This document shows, one piece after another, positions 40,751 to 49,325 of a stretch of 53,148 bases of DNA; positions within the stretch are counted from its first letter, which is position 1; every line of letters begins with the position of its first letter. Made by a program: the position numbers and the translations under genes. The notes beneath the pieces are model-generated. The model did no database searches, was not told the DNA's origin, and saw only the letters and a program-made list of their open reading frames with translations. Origin of the DNA: an uncultured beta proteobacterium (GTDB lineage: Bacteria; Pseudomonadota; Gammaproteobacteria; Burkholderiales; SG8-41); contig CADECM010000001.1 in assembly GCA_902825845.1 (NCBI GenBank), positions 6,655-59,802 of the forward strand, read 5' to 3'.

Positions 40751-41455
40751 ATGCTGCCGCTGATCCTGGAAAATCTCTGTTTCAGTGCCGGCGAGCGCGA
40801 GATCATCCGTTCCATTTCCTGCGAAATCACGGCCGGCACCCGCACCATCATTCTCGGTCCCAATGGCGCGGGCAAGAGCGTACTGATGCGGCTGTGTCAT
40901 GGCTTGCTGACACCGACCTCGGGGCGGGTGACGTGGCAAGAAGCGGACGCCGCGCGCCGCGCGCGCGCGCAAGCAATGGTGTTTCAGCGGCCGATTGTGC
41001 TGCGCCGTTCGGTGCTTGCCAATGTGCTCTACGCGCTGAAGCTTGCGGGTGTGGCGGCGGGAGAACGCCGGCCGCGCGCGGAGAATGTGCTCGACGCCGT
41101 GGGCATGAGCGCTCTGGCGGATCGTCCGGCGCGCGTGTTGTCGGGCGGCGAGCAGCAACGTCTTGCCCTTGCGCGCGCGTGGGCGCTGAGACCGGAGGTG
41201 TTGTTTCTCGACGAGCCCACGGCAAACCTCGATCCGGCCGCCACGCGCAATATCGAAGCCATCATCGGCGCGATTCACGACAGCGGCGCCAAAATCATGA
41301 TGACCACGCACAGCCTGGGCCAGGCGCGCCGCCTGGGTGACGAGATTCTTTTTTTGAACGCGGGGCGCCTGGTTGAGCAGGCGAGCGTGGACGAATTTTT
41401 CAGACAACCGCGTACGCCGGAAGCGGCGGCGTTCCTGCACGGGGAACTGCCGTGA
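40751..41455 (+). CDS. tupC: Tungstate ABC transporter ATPase TupC
   Basis: A 234-residue ABC ATPase. Walker A is GPNGAGKS, the Q-loop is AMVFQRPIVLRR, the signature is LSGGEQQRLALARA, Walker B is EVLFLDEPTANLD, and the switch histidine is in MMTTHSLGQARRLG. The start at 40751, five bases after tupB, places Walker A at the normal distance. It lacks the C-terminal molybdate-binding domain of ModC, which agrees with Tup. Its stop overlaps the tupA GTG (GTGA), so tupB-tupC-tupA is one unit. Confidence 0.9.
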   Translation: MLPLILENLCFSAGEREIIRSISCEITAGTRTIILGPNGAGKSVLMRLCHGLLTPTSGRVTWQEADAARRARAQAMVFQRPIVLRRSVLANVLYALKLAGVAAGERRPRAENVLDAVGMSALADRPARVLSGGEQQRLALARAWALRPEVLFLDEPTANLDPAATRNIEAIIGAIHDSGAKIMMTTHSLGQARRLGDEILFLNAGRLVEQASVDEFFRQPRTPEAAAFLHGELP

Positions 41456-42279
41456 GAAATTTTAAAAAATTATTTAAAAACAAATACTTATATATTTTTG
41501 CCGTGTTCGCCTTCAACACGCACGCGCAGCACGACACGATCACCATTGCGTCCACCACCTCCACCGAACAGTCGGGCTTGTTCCGGCATGTGCTGCCGGT
41601 GTTCGAAAAGGTGTCGGGTATTCGCGTGCGCGTGCTCGCGCTGGGCACTGGCCAGGCATTGGTGGTGGGGCGTCGCGGCGATGCGGATGTGGTGTTCGTG
41701 CACGACAAGACCGCGGAAGAAAGATTTGTTGCCGAAGGGTATGGCGTAAAACGTTTTGACGTGATGTACAACGACTTCGTTTTGGTGGGACCCACAAGCG
41801 ATTCCGCCAGGGTCGCTGGCGGCAACGATATCGTTATCGCATTCCGCAACATTGCACAGACCCGGTCGCCGCTTGTTTCTCGCGGGGACAGAAGTGGCAC
41901 GCACGCGGCGGAACTGCGATTGTGGAAACTCGCGGGTATCGATCCGCATTCGGGCAGGGGCACGTGGTACCGCGAAACCGGCGCCGGCATGGGGCCGACG
42001 CTCAACACCGCCTCGGTGATGAATGCCTACGCCTTCGCCGACCGTGGCACCTGGCTGTCGTTCAGGAATCGCGGCGATCTTGCGTTGCTCGTTGCTGGCG
42101 ACCCGCGCTTGTTCAATCAGTACGGCGTGATGCTGGTGAATCCGGCAAAGCACGCGCATGTCAAAGCCGCTTCCGGCCAGGCATTTATCGCATGGCTGCT
42201 GTCGCCTGCGGGGCAGCAGACCATCGCAAGCTATCGCATCGGCGGTGAACAGTTGTTTTTTCCGAATGCGCCACATTAG
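41452..42279 (+). CDS. tupA: Tungstate-binding periplasmic protein TupA, with signal peptide encoded by the AT-rich motif
   Basis: A 275-residue substrate-binding protein. The oxyanion-binding motif STTSTEQSGL follows the signal peptide, as in TupA (TTTS motif), with GTGQALVVGRRGDADVVFVH, SRGDRSGTHAAELRLWK and GMGPTLNTASVMNAYAFAD further on. The signal peptide begins RNFKKLFKNKYLYIFAVF. Its basic N-region and early core are encoded by dispersed motif copy 10 (41463-41490), giving Lys/Phe/Tyr residues from AT-rich codons unlike the rest of the gene. The GTG start overlaps the tupC stop. Binding of tungstate over molybdate is inferred from the family. Confidence 0.88.
   Translation: MRNFKKLFKNKYLYIFAVFAFNTHAQHDTITIASTTSTEQSGLFRHVLPVFEKVSGIRVRVLALGTGQALVVGRRGDADVVFVHDKTAEERFVAEGYGVKRFDVMYNDFVLVGPTSDSARVAGGNDIVIAFRNIAQTRSPLVSRGDRSGTHAAELRLWKLAGIDPHSGRGTWYRETGAGMGPTLNTASVMNAYAFADRGTWLSFRNRGDLALLVAGDPRLFNQYGVMLVNPAKHAHVKAASGQAFIAWLLSPAGQQTIASYRIGGEQLFFPNAPH
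41463..41490 (-). repeat. AT-rich dispersed motif inside the tupA signal peptide, copy 10
   Basis: On the minus strand it reads TAAGTATTTGTTTTTAAAT, then AATTTTTTA. It starts 11 bases inside the tupA coding sequence and encodes, on the plus strand, part of a working-looking signal peptide. Confidence 0.88.
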
Positions 42280-42575
42280 CCGCCGCGCTGGGCCGACGAG
42301 GTATGTGCGGCAGGGTCGGTCATGGAATCATAAAAAGATATAATAAAAACAATTAGTTATGATGTATTTGTGCCGCCAATCCGGCATGCAAGCCGGCACG
42401 CGCGCGTTGATCGCGCAGATCGAGAGCGCGGGTTACAGTACGGCGGTGATCCACAATAGCGGCTGTGGTGGACGATGCAAGACCACGTTTCGGCAGCGAT
42501 TGCAGAGGCTGTTGTTCAAACTAAAAAATCGTGCCGGAAGGCCGTGCGGCGCAACACCTAACGGGAGGGACGTTC
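42280..42575. other. Intergenic region between tupA and the Bug receptor gene
   Basis: It holds motif copy 11 (42332-42359). A reading frame starts at 42359 (MMYLCRQSGMQAGTRALIAQ, then about 50 more residues before overlapping the receptor gene) and has fairly coding-like codon use over its first 40 codons. It matches no family I know and has no ribosome binding site, so it may be a gene fragment. The stem CCGGC/GCCGG lies near 42379-42394. Confidence 0.35.
42332..42359 (-). repeat. AT-rich dispersed motif downstream of tupA, copy 11
   Basis: On the minus strand it reads TAACTAATTGTTTTTATT, then ATATCTTTTT. It lies 53 bases after the tupA stop. Confidence 0.82.
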
Positions 42576-43547
42576 ATGCTGGATTTCACGGGGCGCGGAT
42601 TGATGGCCGCAGCCGGCCTGTTGGTGGTATCGGCTGCCTGCGCGCAATCGTACCCGAGCAGGCCGTTGCGGATTATTGTGCCGTATCCGCCCGGCGCCGC
42701 GACGGACTTTACCGCGCGTCTGCTGGGCCAGCGGCTGGCTGATGCGCTTGGACAGCCCGTCGTTGTCGACAATCGCGGCGGCGCCGGGGGCGTGATCGCG
42801 GCGGAGCTGGCGGCGCGCGCAACCGCGGACGGCTACACGCTTTTCTTTGGCACGCCAGCATCGCTTTGCGTGTCGCCGGTGGTTCAACGCAAGGTGGCGT
42901 ACGACACGCTGCGCGACTTCGCGCCGATCAGCCGGCTGGTGGTGAACGCGCAGATCATGGTGGCGCTGGCGACATTCCCTGCGTCGACGGTCAAAGACCT
43001 GATTGCTGCCGCACGCGCCAAACCCGGGGCGCTGATTTACGCCTCGGTAGGTGTCGGCAGTCCGCAGCATCTGGGCATGGAATTGCTCAAGGCGCGAGCG
43101 CAAGTGGACATCCTGCACGTGCCCTACAAGGGCGGCGGGCCTGCGATGACGGACGTGCTGGCAGGCAGGGTGCAGGTATATATGGGCAGCATCCCGGGCA
43201 TTTTGCCGTTCATCCGGGATGGCCGCCTGAAAATCCTCGGCGTGGCGGGGCTGACGCGCTCCAGTCTTTTTCCCAATGTCCCAACCGTAGCCGAGAGCAT
43301 TCCTGGCTACGAGTTTGTCGGAACCTGGTACGGCATGCTGACCCAGGCGAAGGTGGCGCCCACGGTCATCACGCGCATCAACACCCTGCTGAATGCCGCG
43401 CTGAAGTCGGAAGACACGCGCAAGATTTTGTTGTCGCAAGGCTCCGATCCGCAGCCGACTTCGGTCGAGGAATTTGGCGCTTTCATACGCAGCGACTGCC
43501 CCAACTGGGCGCGGGCCGTGAAACTCGCGGGGATCAAGCCCGAGTAG
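42576..43547 (+). CDS. Bug-family tripartite tricarboxylate transporter receptor
   Basis: A 323-residue periplasmic solute-binding protein of the Bug (TctC) family, abundant in Burkholderiales. The signal peptide ends near ACAQSYPS. Family motifs are YPSRPLRIIVPYPPGAATDF, VVVDNRGGAGGVIAAELAAR, LGMELLKARAQVDILHVPYK, and FPNVPTVAESIPGYEFVGTW. The start at 42576 has GGGAGGGACGTTC upstream. No TctA/TctB membrane genes are nearby, which is usual for Bug proteins. It probably captures a carboxylic acid that the following CoA-transferase/hydratase genes process. Confidence 0.92.
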   Translation: MLDFTGRGLMAAAGLLVVSAACAQSYPSRPLRIIVPYPPGAATDFTARLLGQRLADALGQPVVVDNRGGAGGVIAAELAARATADGYTLFFGTPASLCVSPVVQRKVAYDTLRDFAPISRLVVNAQIMVALATFPASTVKDLIAAARAKPGALIYASVGVGSPQHLGMELLKARAQVDILHVPYKGGGPAMTDVLAGRVQVYMGSIPGILPFIRDGRLKILGVAGLTRSSLFPNVPTVAESIPGYEFVGTWYGMLTQAKVAPTVITRINTLLNAALKSEDTRKILLSQGSDPQPTSVEEFGAFIRSDCPNWARAVKLAGIKPE

Positions 43548-43713
43548 GGATGACTCGTCCCGCGCGCCGCGCGAAATACGCGTTCCCGCGATTGACCGTC
43601 TGCGGGGCGGGCGCTACATTGCCAGTTGGTCCAGCAAATAGACGAATAACCATGGCTGATGATGCAGATAGCGGATGTGCGGTGCTGTGCCGCACCGGCA
43701 GGGAGCGCGGGTA

Positions 43714-44940
43714 ATGGCGGGCGGGCCCCTTGAAGGCGTGACCATCGTCGACATGACGCAGGTGGTGGTCGGCCCGCTCGCGACGCAGATACTGGCCGAT
43801 CACGGTGCCAATGTCATCAAGGTCGAAACGCATACCGGCGACCTCATGCGCAACCTGAATGGTCGCTCCATCACGCCGGGCATGGGCGCGAAGTTCCTGC
43901 ATCTGAACCGCAACAAGCGCTCGCTCGTGCTCGATGTCAAACATGCGGATGGGTACGCGGCCCTGCTGAAGCTAATTGCCAAGGCCGACGTGCTGATCTG
44001 GAACGTGCGGCCGGCGGCGATGGCGCGTCTGAAGCTGTCCTATGAGGACGTGCGAGCCGCCAATCCACGCATCGTGTACTGTGGCATGTTCGGGTTTGGA
44101 CAGGACGGACGCTACCGTGAAAAACCTGCCTACGATTCGATCATTCAGGGCGCGGGCGGGGTGGCCGCGCTGAATCACCGCGCGACCGGCGAGCCCCGCT
44201 ATCTGCCGATGGTGGTGATGGACAAGGTGGTGGGCCTGATCGCCGTGCAGATGATTACCATGGCGCTGTACCGGCGCACGCAAACCGGCGAGGGTTGTGC
44301 AATCGAAATCCCCATGTTCGAGAACGCGGTGAAATTCGTACTCGAGGAACACATGTATCTGCAGACCTTCGAGCCGCCGCTGGGTGGCACCGGAGATCCG
44401 CGGCTGTTCGATCCGCAAGCCAAGCCGATTCCGACGCGCGACGGCTGGATCTGCATTTCTGCCAATACCAATGCGCAGGTGTTCGCTCTGTTCGACGCGA
44501 TGGGTCGTCCGGAACTGAAGACCGATCCTCGTTTTTCCAGTGTGCAGGCGCGTTTCGCCAATGTCGGCGACTATTTCCGCGAGCGCAGCGAAGCGTTGAA
44601 AACCCGTACTACGGCGGAGTGGATGGAACTGTTCGATCGCAATGACGTGCCGGCAATGCCGTATCACACGCTGGATGACCTGTTCCATGATCCGCATCTG
44701 CAGGACGTCGGCTTTTTTGAAACCCGGGAACACCCCACCGAAGGCAGGATTCGCAACATCCGTCTGCCGAATAAATGGTCGAGCGGGGTGCGGCGCGAAT
44801 GGAATCCCGCCCCCAAGCTTGGACAGCACAGTGTCGACATCCTGCGCGATCTTGGTTACGGCGACTCGGAAATTGAGCGCATGGTCGCGAGCGGCGCCAC
44901 GCTCGACGGCCGCCTTGACGGCGGCAAAGGCCAATCGTGA
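43714..44940 (+). CDS. CaiB/BaiF family CoA-transferase
   Basis: A 408-residue class III CoA-transferase. It starts PLEGVTIVDMTQVVVGPLAT, with GANVIKVETHTGDLMRN and LNRNKRSLVLDVKHADG. The catalytic aspartate is residue 170 in PMVVMDKVVGLIA, the position of Asp169 in formyl-CoA transferase. GRPELKTDPRFSSVQARFAN and a typical C-terminal region follow. The ATG at 43714 places the family start correctly. It likely activates an unknown carboxylate by transfer from an acyl-CoA donor such as succinyl-CoA. Three hydratase-family genes follow on the same strand. Confidence 0.92.
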   Translation: MAGGPLEGVTIVDMTQVVVGPLATQILADHGANVIKVETHTGDLMRNLNGRSITPGMGAKFLHLNRNKRSLVLDVKHADGYAALLKLIAKADVLIWNVRPAAMARLKLSYEDVRAANPRIVYCGMFGFGQDGRYREKPAYDSIIQGAGGVAALNHRATGEPRYLPMVVMDKVVGLIAVQMITMALYRRTQTGEGCAIEIPMFENAVKFVLEEHMYLQTFEPPLGGTGDPRLFDPQAKPIPTRDGWICISANTNAQVFALFDAMGRPELKTDPRFSSVQARFANVGDYFRERSEALKTRTTAEWMELFDRNDVPAMPYHTLDDLFHDPHLQDVGFFETREHPTEGRIRNIRLPNKWSSGVRREWNPAPKLGQHSVDILRDLGYGDSEIERMVASGATLDGRLDGGKGQS

Positions 44941-44988
44941 AGCATTTCACCGCAAGCGGCGCATCGTTAACGTCATACGGATAAATCC

Positions 44989-45810
44989 ATGGCAAAAGTT
45001 GCATACACCGTACGGGACCGCATTGCACGCATCCACCTGCCGGCGGGTTCGCCCACATTTGATGCGCAAACGCGGCGCGAGTTGAATCGTGCGCTGTTGC
45101 AGTACAAGGCGGACAGCGAGGCGTGGATGGCGGTGATTTCCGCCGAAGGGCCGGACTTTGCACCGGGTTCCGCCGAACCTGCAGCCGGCTCGCAGCGGGA
45201 GCAGCGCGAGTGTTTGGCGCTGTGGGCGGGCGGCTTCGTGGAAGTGTGGAAGCCGACCGTGTGCGCGATTCAGGGCCGTTGCCGGGGCGAGAGTCTCGCA
45301 CTGGCGCTGGGTTGCGATCTGCGAGTGGCGGACGATAGCGCGTCGTTTGCCGCGGACTTCACCGGCGGCGCGGGAGAGCCGGATGTGCTGGCCGCGTGGC
45401 TGCTCAATCTGACCGGCGCGGCCAAGGCGTTCGAGATGTTGTGGCTGAATCCCACCGTCAATGCGCGCGAGGCGCAGCGTATCGGGCTGGTGAACCGGCT
45501 GGCGGTGAAGGGTGAATTCAAGCCGTTACCGCCGGAAGATGGACGCTTCCCCATGGACGTCATGGGCTCGACGATTCCGGTGCCCGGTGGCGATGCCATT
45601 ACGGCAGCGGTGAAGTTCGCTGAAGAACTGTTGCTGTATGCGCCAGTGACACGCAACTTCCAGAAAGAGATTGCGTTGCGCTCGATCGGTGTGCCGTTCC
45701 ATACCGCGCAGACGCTGGAGCTGGGTCCCAATCCCTACGCCAGCGAAGACCGCATCGAGGGTACGCGCGCATTCGTCGAGAATCGCCGGCCGGTGTGGAA
45801 CAACCGCTAA
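44989..45810 (+). CDS. Enoyl-CoA hydratase/isomerase family protein lacking the usual catalytic glutamates
   Basis: A 273-residue crotonase-fold protein. The fold is clear from WMAVISAEGPDFAPGSAEPA, CAIQGRCRGESLALALGCDL and LNPTVNAREAQRIGLVNRLA. Aligning at the CDL motif, the residue five places before the Cys (catalytic Glu144 in rat hydratase) is Ala. In the region of Glu164, FAADFTGGAGEP, the position is Phe with Asp beside it. A standard hydratase mechanism is therefore unlikely; a hydrolase, decarboxylase or other crotonase reaction is possible. It is the first of three homologues in a row. Confidence 0.85.
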   Translation: MAKVAYTVRDRIARIHLPAGSPTFDAQTRRELNRALLQYKADSEAWMAVISAEGPDFAPGSAEPAAGSQREQRECLALWAGGFVEVWKPTVCAIQGRCRGESLALALGCDLRVADDSASFAADFTGGAGEPDVLAAWLLNLTGAAKAFEMLWLNPTVNAREAQRIGLVNRLAVKGEFKPLPPEDGRFPMDVMGSTIPVPGGDAITAAVKFAEELLLYAPVTRNFQKEIALRSIGVPFHTAQTLELGPNPYASEDRIEGTRAFVENRRPVWNNR

Positions 45811-45824
45811 CGAGCGAGGGGAAC

Positions 45825-46634
45825 ATGACTGAAACGGCATCGCTGTTGCTCAAGGAACGCGACGAGGGCATTTTCATCGCGCGCATGAACCGCCCGGAAC
45901 GCATGAACGCCATGGGCGGCGGGCTGCGTGAGGCGCTGGAAGACGCCTGGTTCGAATTCCGCGATGATCCGCAGCTCAAGGTGATGATCATCACCGGTGT
46001 CGGTGACCGTGCGTTTTGTGCCGGCGCCGACTTGCGCGAGAACGACAAAAAGGCGCGTGAGTTGGGTGCGCAGTCCGCGCAGGCGCTGATCGACGCCCAG
46101 CGCGGCGCGGTAATCGCCCCCTCGTTTACCGCCAACAATTTTCATCTGTACAAACCGGTGATTGCGGCGATCAACGGCTGGTGTCTGGCCGGCGGTTGTG
46201 AGATGGCGCTGGGTTGCGACCTGCGCATCATCGAACGCCACGCGAAGATGGGTCTGCCCGAAGTCAAGCGCGGCATGGGGGCCAAGGCGACGACGCACAA
46301 GCTGCACTTTCTCGCGCATCTCGCCAGCGGATTGGAAATCGTGTGGACCGGCGACCCGGTCACCGCGCAACGTGCCGTGGAACTGGGTCTCGCCAACGAA
46401 GTGGTGGAGACCGGGCAGAGCGTGGCGCGGGCGGTGGAGATCGCGCGCGCGATGTGCCACCGGCCGATCACATATCTGCAATACCACAAGGAACGCGTGT
46501 TTCAGAGCGTGGGCGTGCCGTTGGCCCAGGCGCTGGCCATGGAGCAGCGCTTCCCGCCACACCACGGCGAGGAATACCGGCGTGGACTTCAGGCCAGCCT
46601 CGCCTCTAGACTTCCGGGCTGGCCCGGTCATTAG
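45825..46634 (+). CDS. Enoyl-CoA hydratase/isomerase family protein with complete active site
   Basis: A 269-residue crotonase-family enzyme. The oxyanion-hole segment is DRAFCAGADLREND. Both catalytic glutamates are present: in WCLAGGCEMALGCDLRI (Glu144 equivalent) and MGLPEVKRGMGAK (Glu164 equivalent). It should hydrate an enoyl-CoA or a related substrate. GAGGGGAAC precedes the ATG at 45825, and the gene starts 14 bases after the previous stop. In the cluster it is the most likely true hydratase. Confidence 0.9.
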   Translation: MTETASLLLKERDEGIFIARMNRPERMNAMGGGLREALEDAWFEFRDDPQLKVMIITGVGDRAFCAGADLRENDKKARELGAQSAQALIDAQRGAVIAPSFTANNFHLYKPVIAAINGWCLAGGCEMALGCDLRIIERHAKMGLPEVKRGMGAKATTHKLHFLAHLASGLEIVWTGDPVTAQRAVELGLANEVVETGQSVARAVEIARAMCHRPITYLQYHKERVFQSVGVPLAQALAMEQRFPPHHGEEYRRGLQASLASRLPGWPGH

Positions 46635-46654
46635 CGCGCAGAGAGGAGAGAACT

Positions 46655-47329
46655 GTGGCATCACTTGTCAAGAGAACTGAGGGCAACCTGCTGGTGGTTG
46701 AACTCGCGCGCACGGGGCAGGGCAACGCGTTGAACCGCGAATTGCAGCAGCAGTTGGCCGAGACCTGGCAGGCGTTTGAGGAAGACGACAACCTGAGTGT
46801 TGCCGTGCTGCACGGTGGGGGTGGCGTATTTTCGATCGGCCACGATGTCGCCGAACTCGCGGCAAATCCGTCGCTATCGCCGCTACCCATCGACGACTTG
46901 TTTCCGCTACACATCAGCAAGCCCGTCATTGCGGCCATTGAAGGTCCCTGCTATGGCCTGGGATTCGAGCTGGCATTGAGCTGCGATTTGCGTATTGCCG
47001 CTGAGGGTGCCTTGTTCGGGTTTGCCGACGCGAATCTTCAGGTGCCGTATCGGCTGGCTTCGGTACTGTTGCCCCGCATGACCGCCATGGGCACCAGTCT
47101 TGAGCTGATTTTTTCCGGCAAAATCCTGAGCGCCATGCAGATGCGCGACGCCTTGCTGCTGAGCGAGGTTACCGCTCAGGGCGGCGCGCTTACCGCCGCA
47201 ATGACGGCAGCCCGCGCCATGGTCCGGCGCTTCGGGCAGGCGCCGTCGTTTCGCAAGCGCAATATTTGGAGTCTCTCCGGCATGTCATTGCCCGCTGCCA
47301 TGAATCTGGCGAGAATGCCGCGCGGCTGA
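46655..47329 (+). CDS. Enoyl-CoA hydratase/isomerase family protein with altered second catalytic residue
   Basis: A 224-residue, shorter crotonase-family protein starting at a GTG preceded by GAGAGGAGAG. The first catalytic glutamate is kept (CYGLGFELALSCDLRI). The Glu164 position carries Asp (FGFADANLQVPYRL), and the oxyanion loop reads GGVFSIGHDVAEL. Several delta-isomerase-type members have only one acidic residue, so an isomerase role is plausible. The C-terminus is truncated relative to full hydratases (ends after MNLARMPRG), which may affect trimer packing. It closes the CaiB-hydratase run. Confidence 0.87.
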   Translation: MASLVKRTEGNLLVVELARTGQGNALNRELQQQLAETWQAFEEDDNLSVAVLHGGGGVFSIGHDVAELAANPSLSPLPIDDLFPLHISKPVIAAIEGPCYGLGFELALSCDLRIAAEGALFGFADANLQVPYRLASVLLPRMTAMGTSLELIFSGKILSAMQMRDALLLSEVTAQGGALTAAMTAARAMVRRFGQAPSFRKRNIWSLSGMSLPAAMNLARMPRG

Positions 47330-47421
47330 GCTGAGCATCCCCGGTCGCCAACGCCCGCAACTGTCCGTCGGTGGTGGCATCCGTGTTCGCATTGGGCTGG
47401 ACAAACCGCCTGTGCGCAGTG

Positions 47422-49059
47422 CTAGCGGAATTGGAATTCCCGGTAACCACCCTCGGCCACTTCACGCGTCTTGATGCGGTATTGCTTGCCGTTGCCGTTA
47501 TAGCCCAGCACGCGGCGCACGGTGTGGCCGTCGATGTTGCGGTTTACGCCGTTTTGCCATGAATCGACGTTCCACGACAGCAGCCGCTGCGCCGCGGCGA
47601 TCACCATCTGCGTCCACTCTGCCACCCGCTCCGGGCGCGTTTCCACACGAGTGTAATGGTGCTCGCGCATAAAGCGCAGCAGGCCGGTCTGCCACTCGAC
47701 ACTGTGTTCGACCGCACGCGGGATGTTGCCGCGCGCCGTATGCGGACCGAGCACCATCAGCAGGTTGGGGAATCCCTCGGCCAGCTGGCCGAGATAGGTG
47801 CGCGGCCCGTCGGCCCACACCTCTTTCAGCCGCACGCCACCGGGTCCGCGAAAGTCGATGCGATCGAAGGCCCCCGTCACGCCGTCGTAACCGGTGGCAT
47901 AAATCAGCATGTCGAACTCATGTTCTGTGTCACTGGTCTTGATGCCGCGCGGCGTGATCGCCTCAATCGGCGTGTCATTCACGTCCACCAGCAGCACGTT
48001 GTCGCGGTTGTACGCTTCGAAATAGCCGCTTTCCAGTGGCACACGGCGCGTGCCGAAACCGTGATCTTTCGGGATCAACTTGTCCGCGACTTTCGGATCC
48101 TTGACGCGCTGGCGGATTTTTCTGGCGATGAAATCACTGATGGCGGCGTTGGCCTTTTCGTCGACCAGGATGTCGCTGAAATTGGCCATCCAGATGCCGA
48201 AGCCGGGTTCGGCATAGCGTTTTTCCCAATAGGCCTCGCGTTCCGCGGGCGGCACCTCCAGCGTCTTGCGCGGATCGGGCTCGTGAATAAACCAGCCGGG
48301 CGTCTCGCTGCAGCGCGCGTAGATTTCCGGGTAGCGGGTTTTGATCGCTTGCATTTCCGCTTTGCCGATCTTGCTGTTATGCAGCGGCGCGGCCCAGTTG
48401 GGGCGGCGCTGGAAAACGGTGAGCTGCCGCGCCTGTTTGGCGATCTCCGGTATGGCTTGGATTGCCGTGGCGCCGGTGCCGATCACGCCGACACGTTTGC
48501 CGGTGAAATCCACCGGCGTATGCGGCCAGCGGCCGGTATGGTAAGCAGGGCCGCGGAAGGCGTCGACGCCGGCAATCCGCGGCAGCGTGGGTGCCGACAG
48601 GATGCCGATGGCGGTGAACAGGAAGCGAGCGCTGGCCTGCGCGCCACTTTCCAGCGTCACGGTCCACTGTGTCGCCGCGTCATTCCAGTGTGCCGCGGTA
48701 ACACGCGAATCGAATTGCATGTCGCGGCGCAGATCGAATTTGTCAGCCACCAGATTCAGATACTCCAGCGTGTCGGGCTGCGGCGAGAAATGCTCCTTCC
48801 AGTCCCATTCCTTCAGTAATTCCTCGGAGAAGGAATAGCCGTAGGTCCAGCTTTCCGAATCGAAGCGTGCGCCGGGATAGCGGTTCCAGTACCAGGTTCC
48901 GCCGACGTTGCTGCCGGCTTCAAACACACGTGCGCTCATGCCGAGTTCACGCAATCGGTAGAGCTGATGTATGCCGGAGATGCCGGCGCCGACGATGATG
49001 GCATCGAAAGTCGCCGCCTGCGTGTCCCGCGGCGTCATGCCTGCCTGAACTGCATCCAT
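47422..49059 (-). CDS. Flavin-containing monooxygenase, Baeyer-Villiger type
   Basis: A 545-residue FAD/NADPH monooxygenase. The FAD-binding Rossmann motif is GAGISG at residues 24-29, and the second dinucleotide motif is GVIGTGATAIQ. The Baeyer-Villiger fingerprint FRGPAYHTGRWP lies near residues 168-179. GTWYWNRYPGARFDSESWTY is typical of cyclohexanone-monooxygenase relatives. I start at 49059, where AAGGGGACTC precedes the ATG and the Rossmann motif is at normal distance; a longer frame to 49443 is unconserved. Convergent with the hydratase genes, it could convert a ketone to an ester before CoA-dependent breakdown, which is inference. Confidence 0.9.
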   Translation of the reverse strand: MDAVQAGMTPRDTQAATFDAIIVGAGISGIHQLYRLRELGMSARVFEAGSNVGGTWYWNRYPGARFDSESWTYGYSFSEELLKEWDWKEHFSPQPDTLEYLNLVADKFDLRRDMQFDSRVTAAHWNDAATQWTVTLESGAQASARFLFTAIGILSAPTLPRIAGVDAFRGPAYHTGRWPHTPVDFTGKRVGVIGTGATAIQAIPEIAKQARQLTVFQRRPNWAAPLHNSKIGKAEMQAIKTRYPEIYARCSETPGWFIHEPDPRKTLEVPPAEREAYWEKRYAEPGFGIWMANFSDILVDEKANAAISDFIARKIRQRVKDPKVADKLIPKDHGFGTRRVPLESGYFEAYNRDNVLLVDVNDTPIEAITPRGIKTSDTEHEFDMLIYATGYDGVTGAFDRIDFRGPGGVRLKEVWADGPRTYLGQLAEGFPNLLMVLGPHTARGNIPRAVEHSVEWQTGLLRFMREHHYTRVETRPERVAEWTQMVIAAAQRLLSWNVDSWQNGVNRNIDGHTVRRVLGYNGNGKQYRIKTREVAEGGYREFQFR

Positions 49060-49169
49060 GATTTTGAGTCCCCTTGAAAAAGCCGCCGACGTGCCCGCCG
49101 CAGCCATGGGGGTGCACGCGTCTTGCGACATTATCATAGCGCCCTGAAGCCTGAACGCATTGCAACCAA

Positions 49170-49187
49170 ACGCCCTGTACAGGGCGT
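49170..49187. promoter_or_regulatory. 18-bp perfect palindrome
   Basis: ACGCCCTGTACAGGGCGT is identical to its reverse complement. It lies 110 bases upstream of the monooxygenase start and is a candidate operator for a dimeric regulator, or a hairpin with no T-run. Confidence 0.4.
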
Positions 49188-49297
49188 CGGTGCTGCTGCT
49201 TCGCCTGTGGGTACACGGGTCTCGTGCGGCGCGGTGTTCGGGACGATGCTCGCGAAGGCTATGGCTGGATTGCGCCAAGGTTTCGCCGTCTATGTTG

Positions 49298-49325
49298 TAA
49301 CTATCTGATTTTATTGAATAAAAAT
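49298..49325 (+). repeat. AT-rich dispersed motif upstream of the monooxygenase, copy 12
   Basis: It reads TAACTATCTGATTTTATTG, then AATAAAAAT. It is the closest relative of the copy inside rimI and shows the TGATTTTATT subtype. Confidence 0.85.

Noticed and set aside
42359..42742. 127-residue frame after tupA
   Set aside because: It has no family match or Shine-Dalgarno, and its second half overlaps the well-supported Bug receptor gene in another frame. I kept only a note that the first 40 codons look coding-like.
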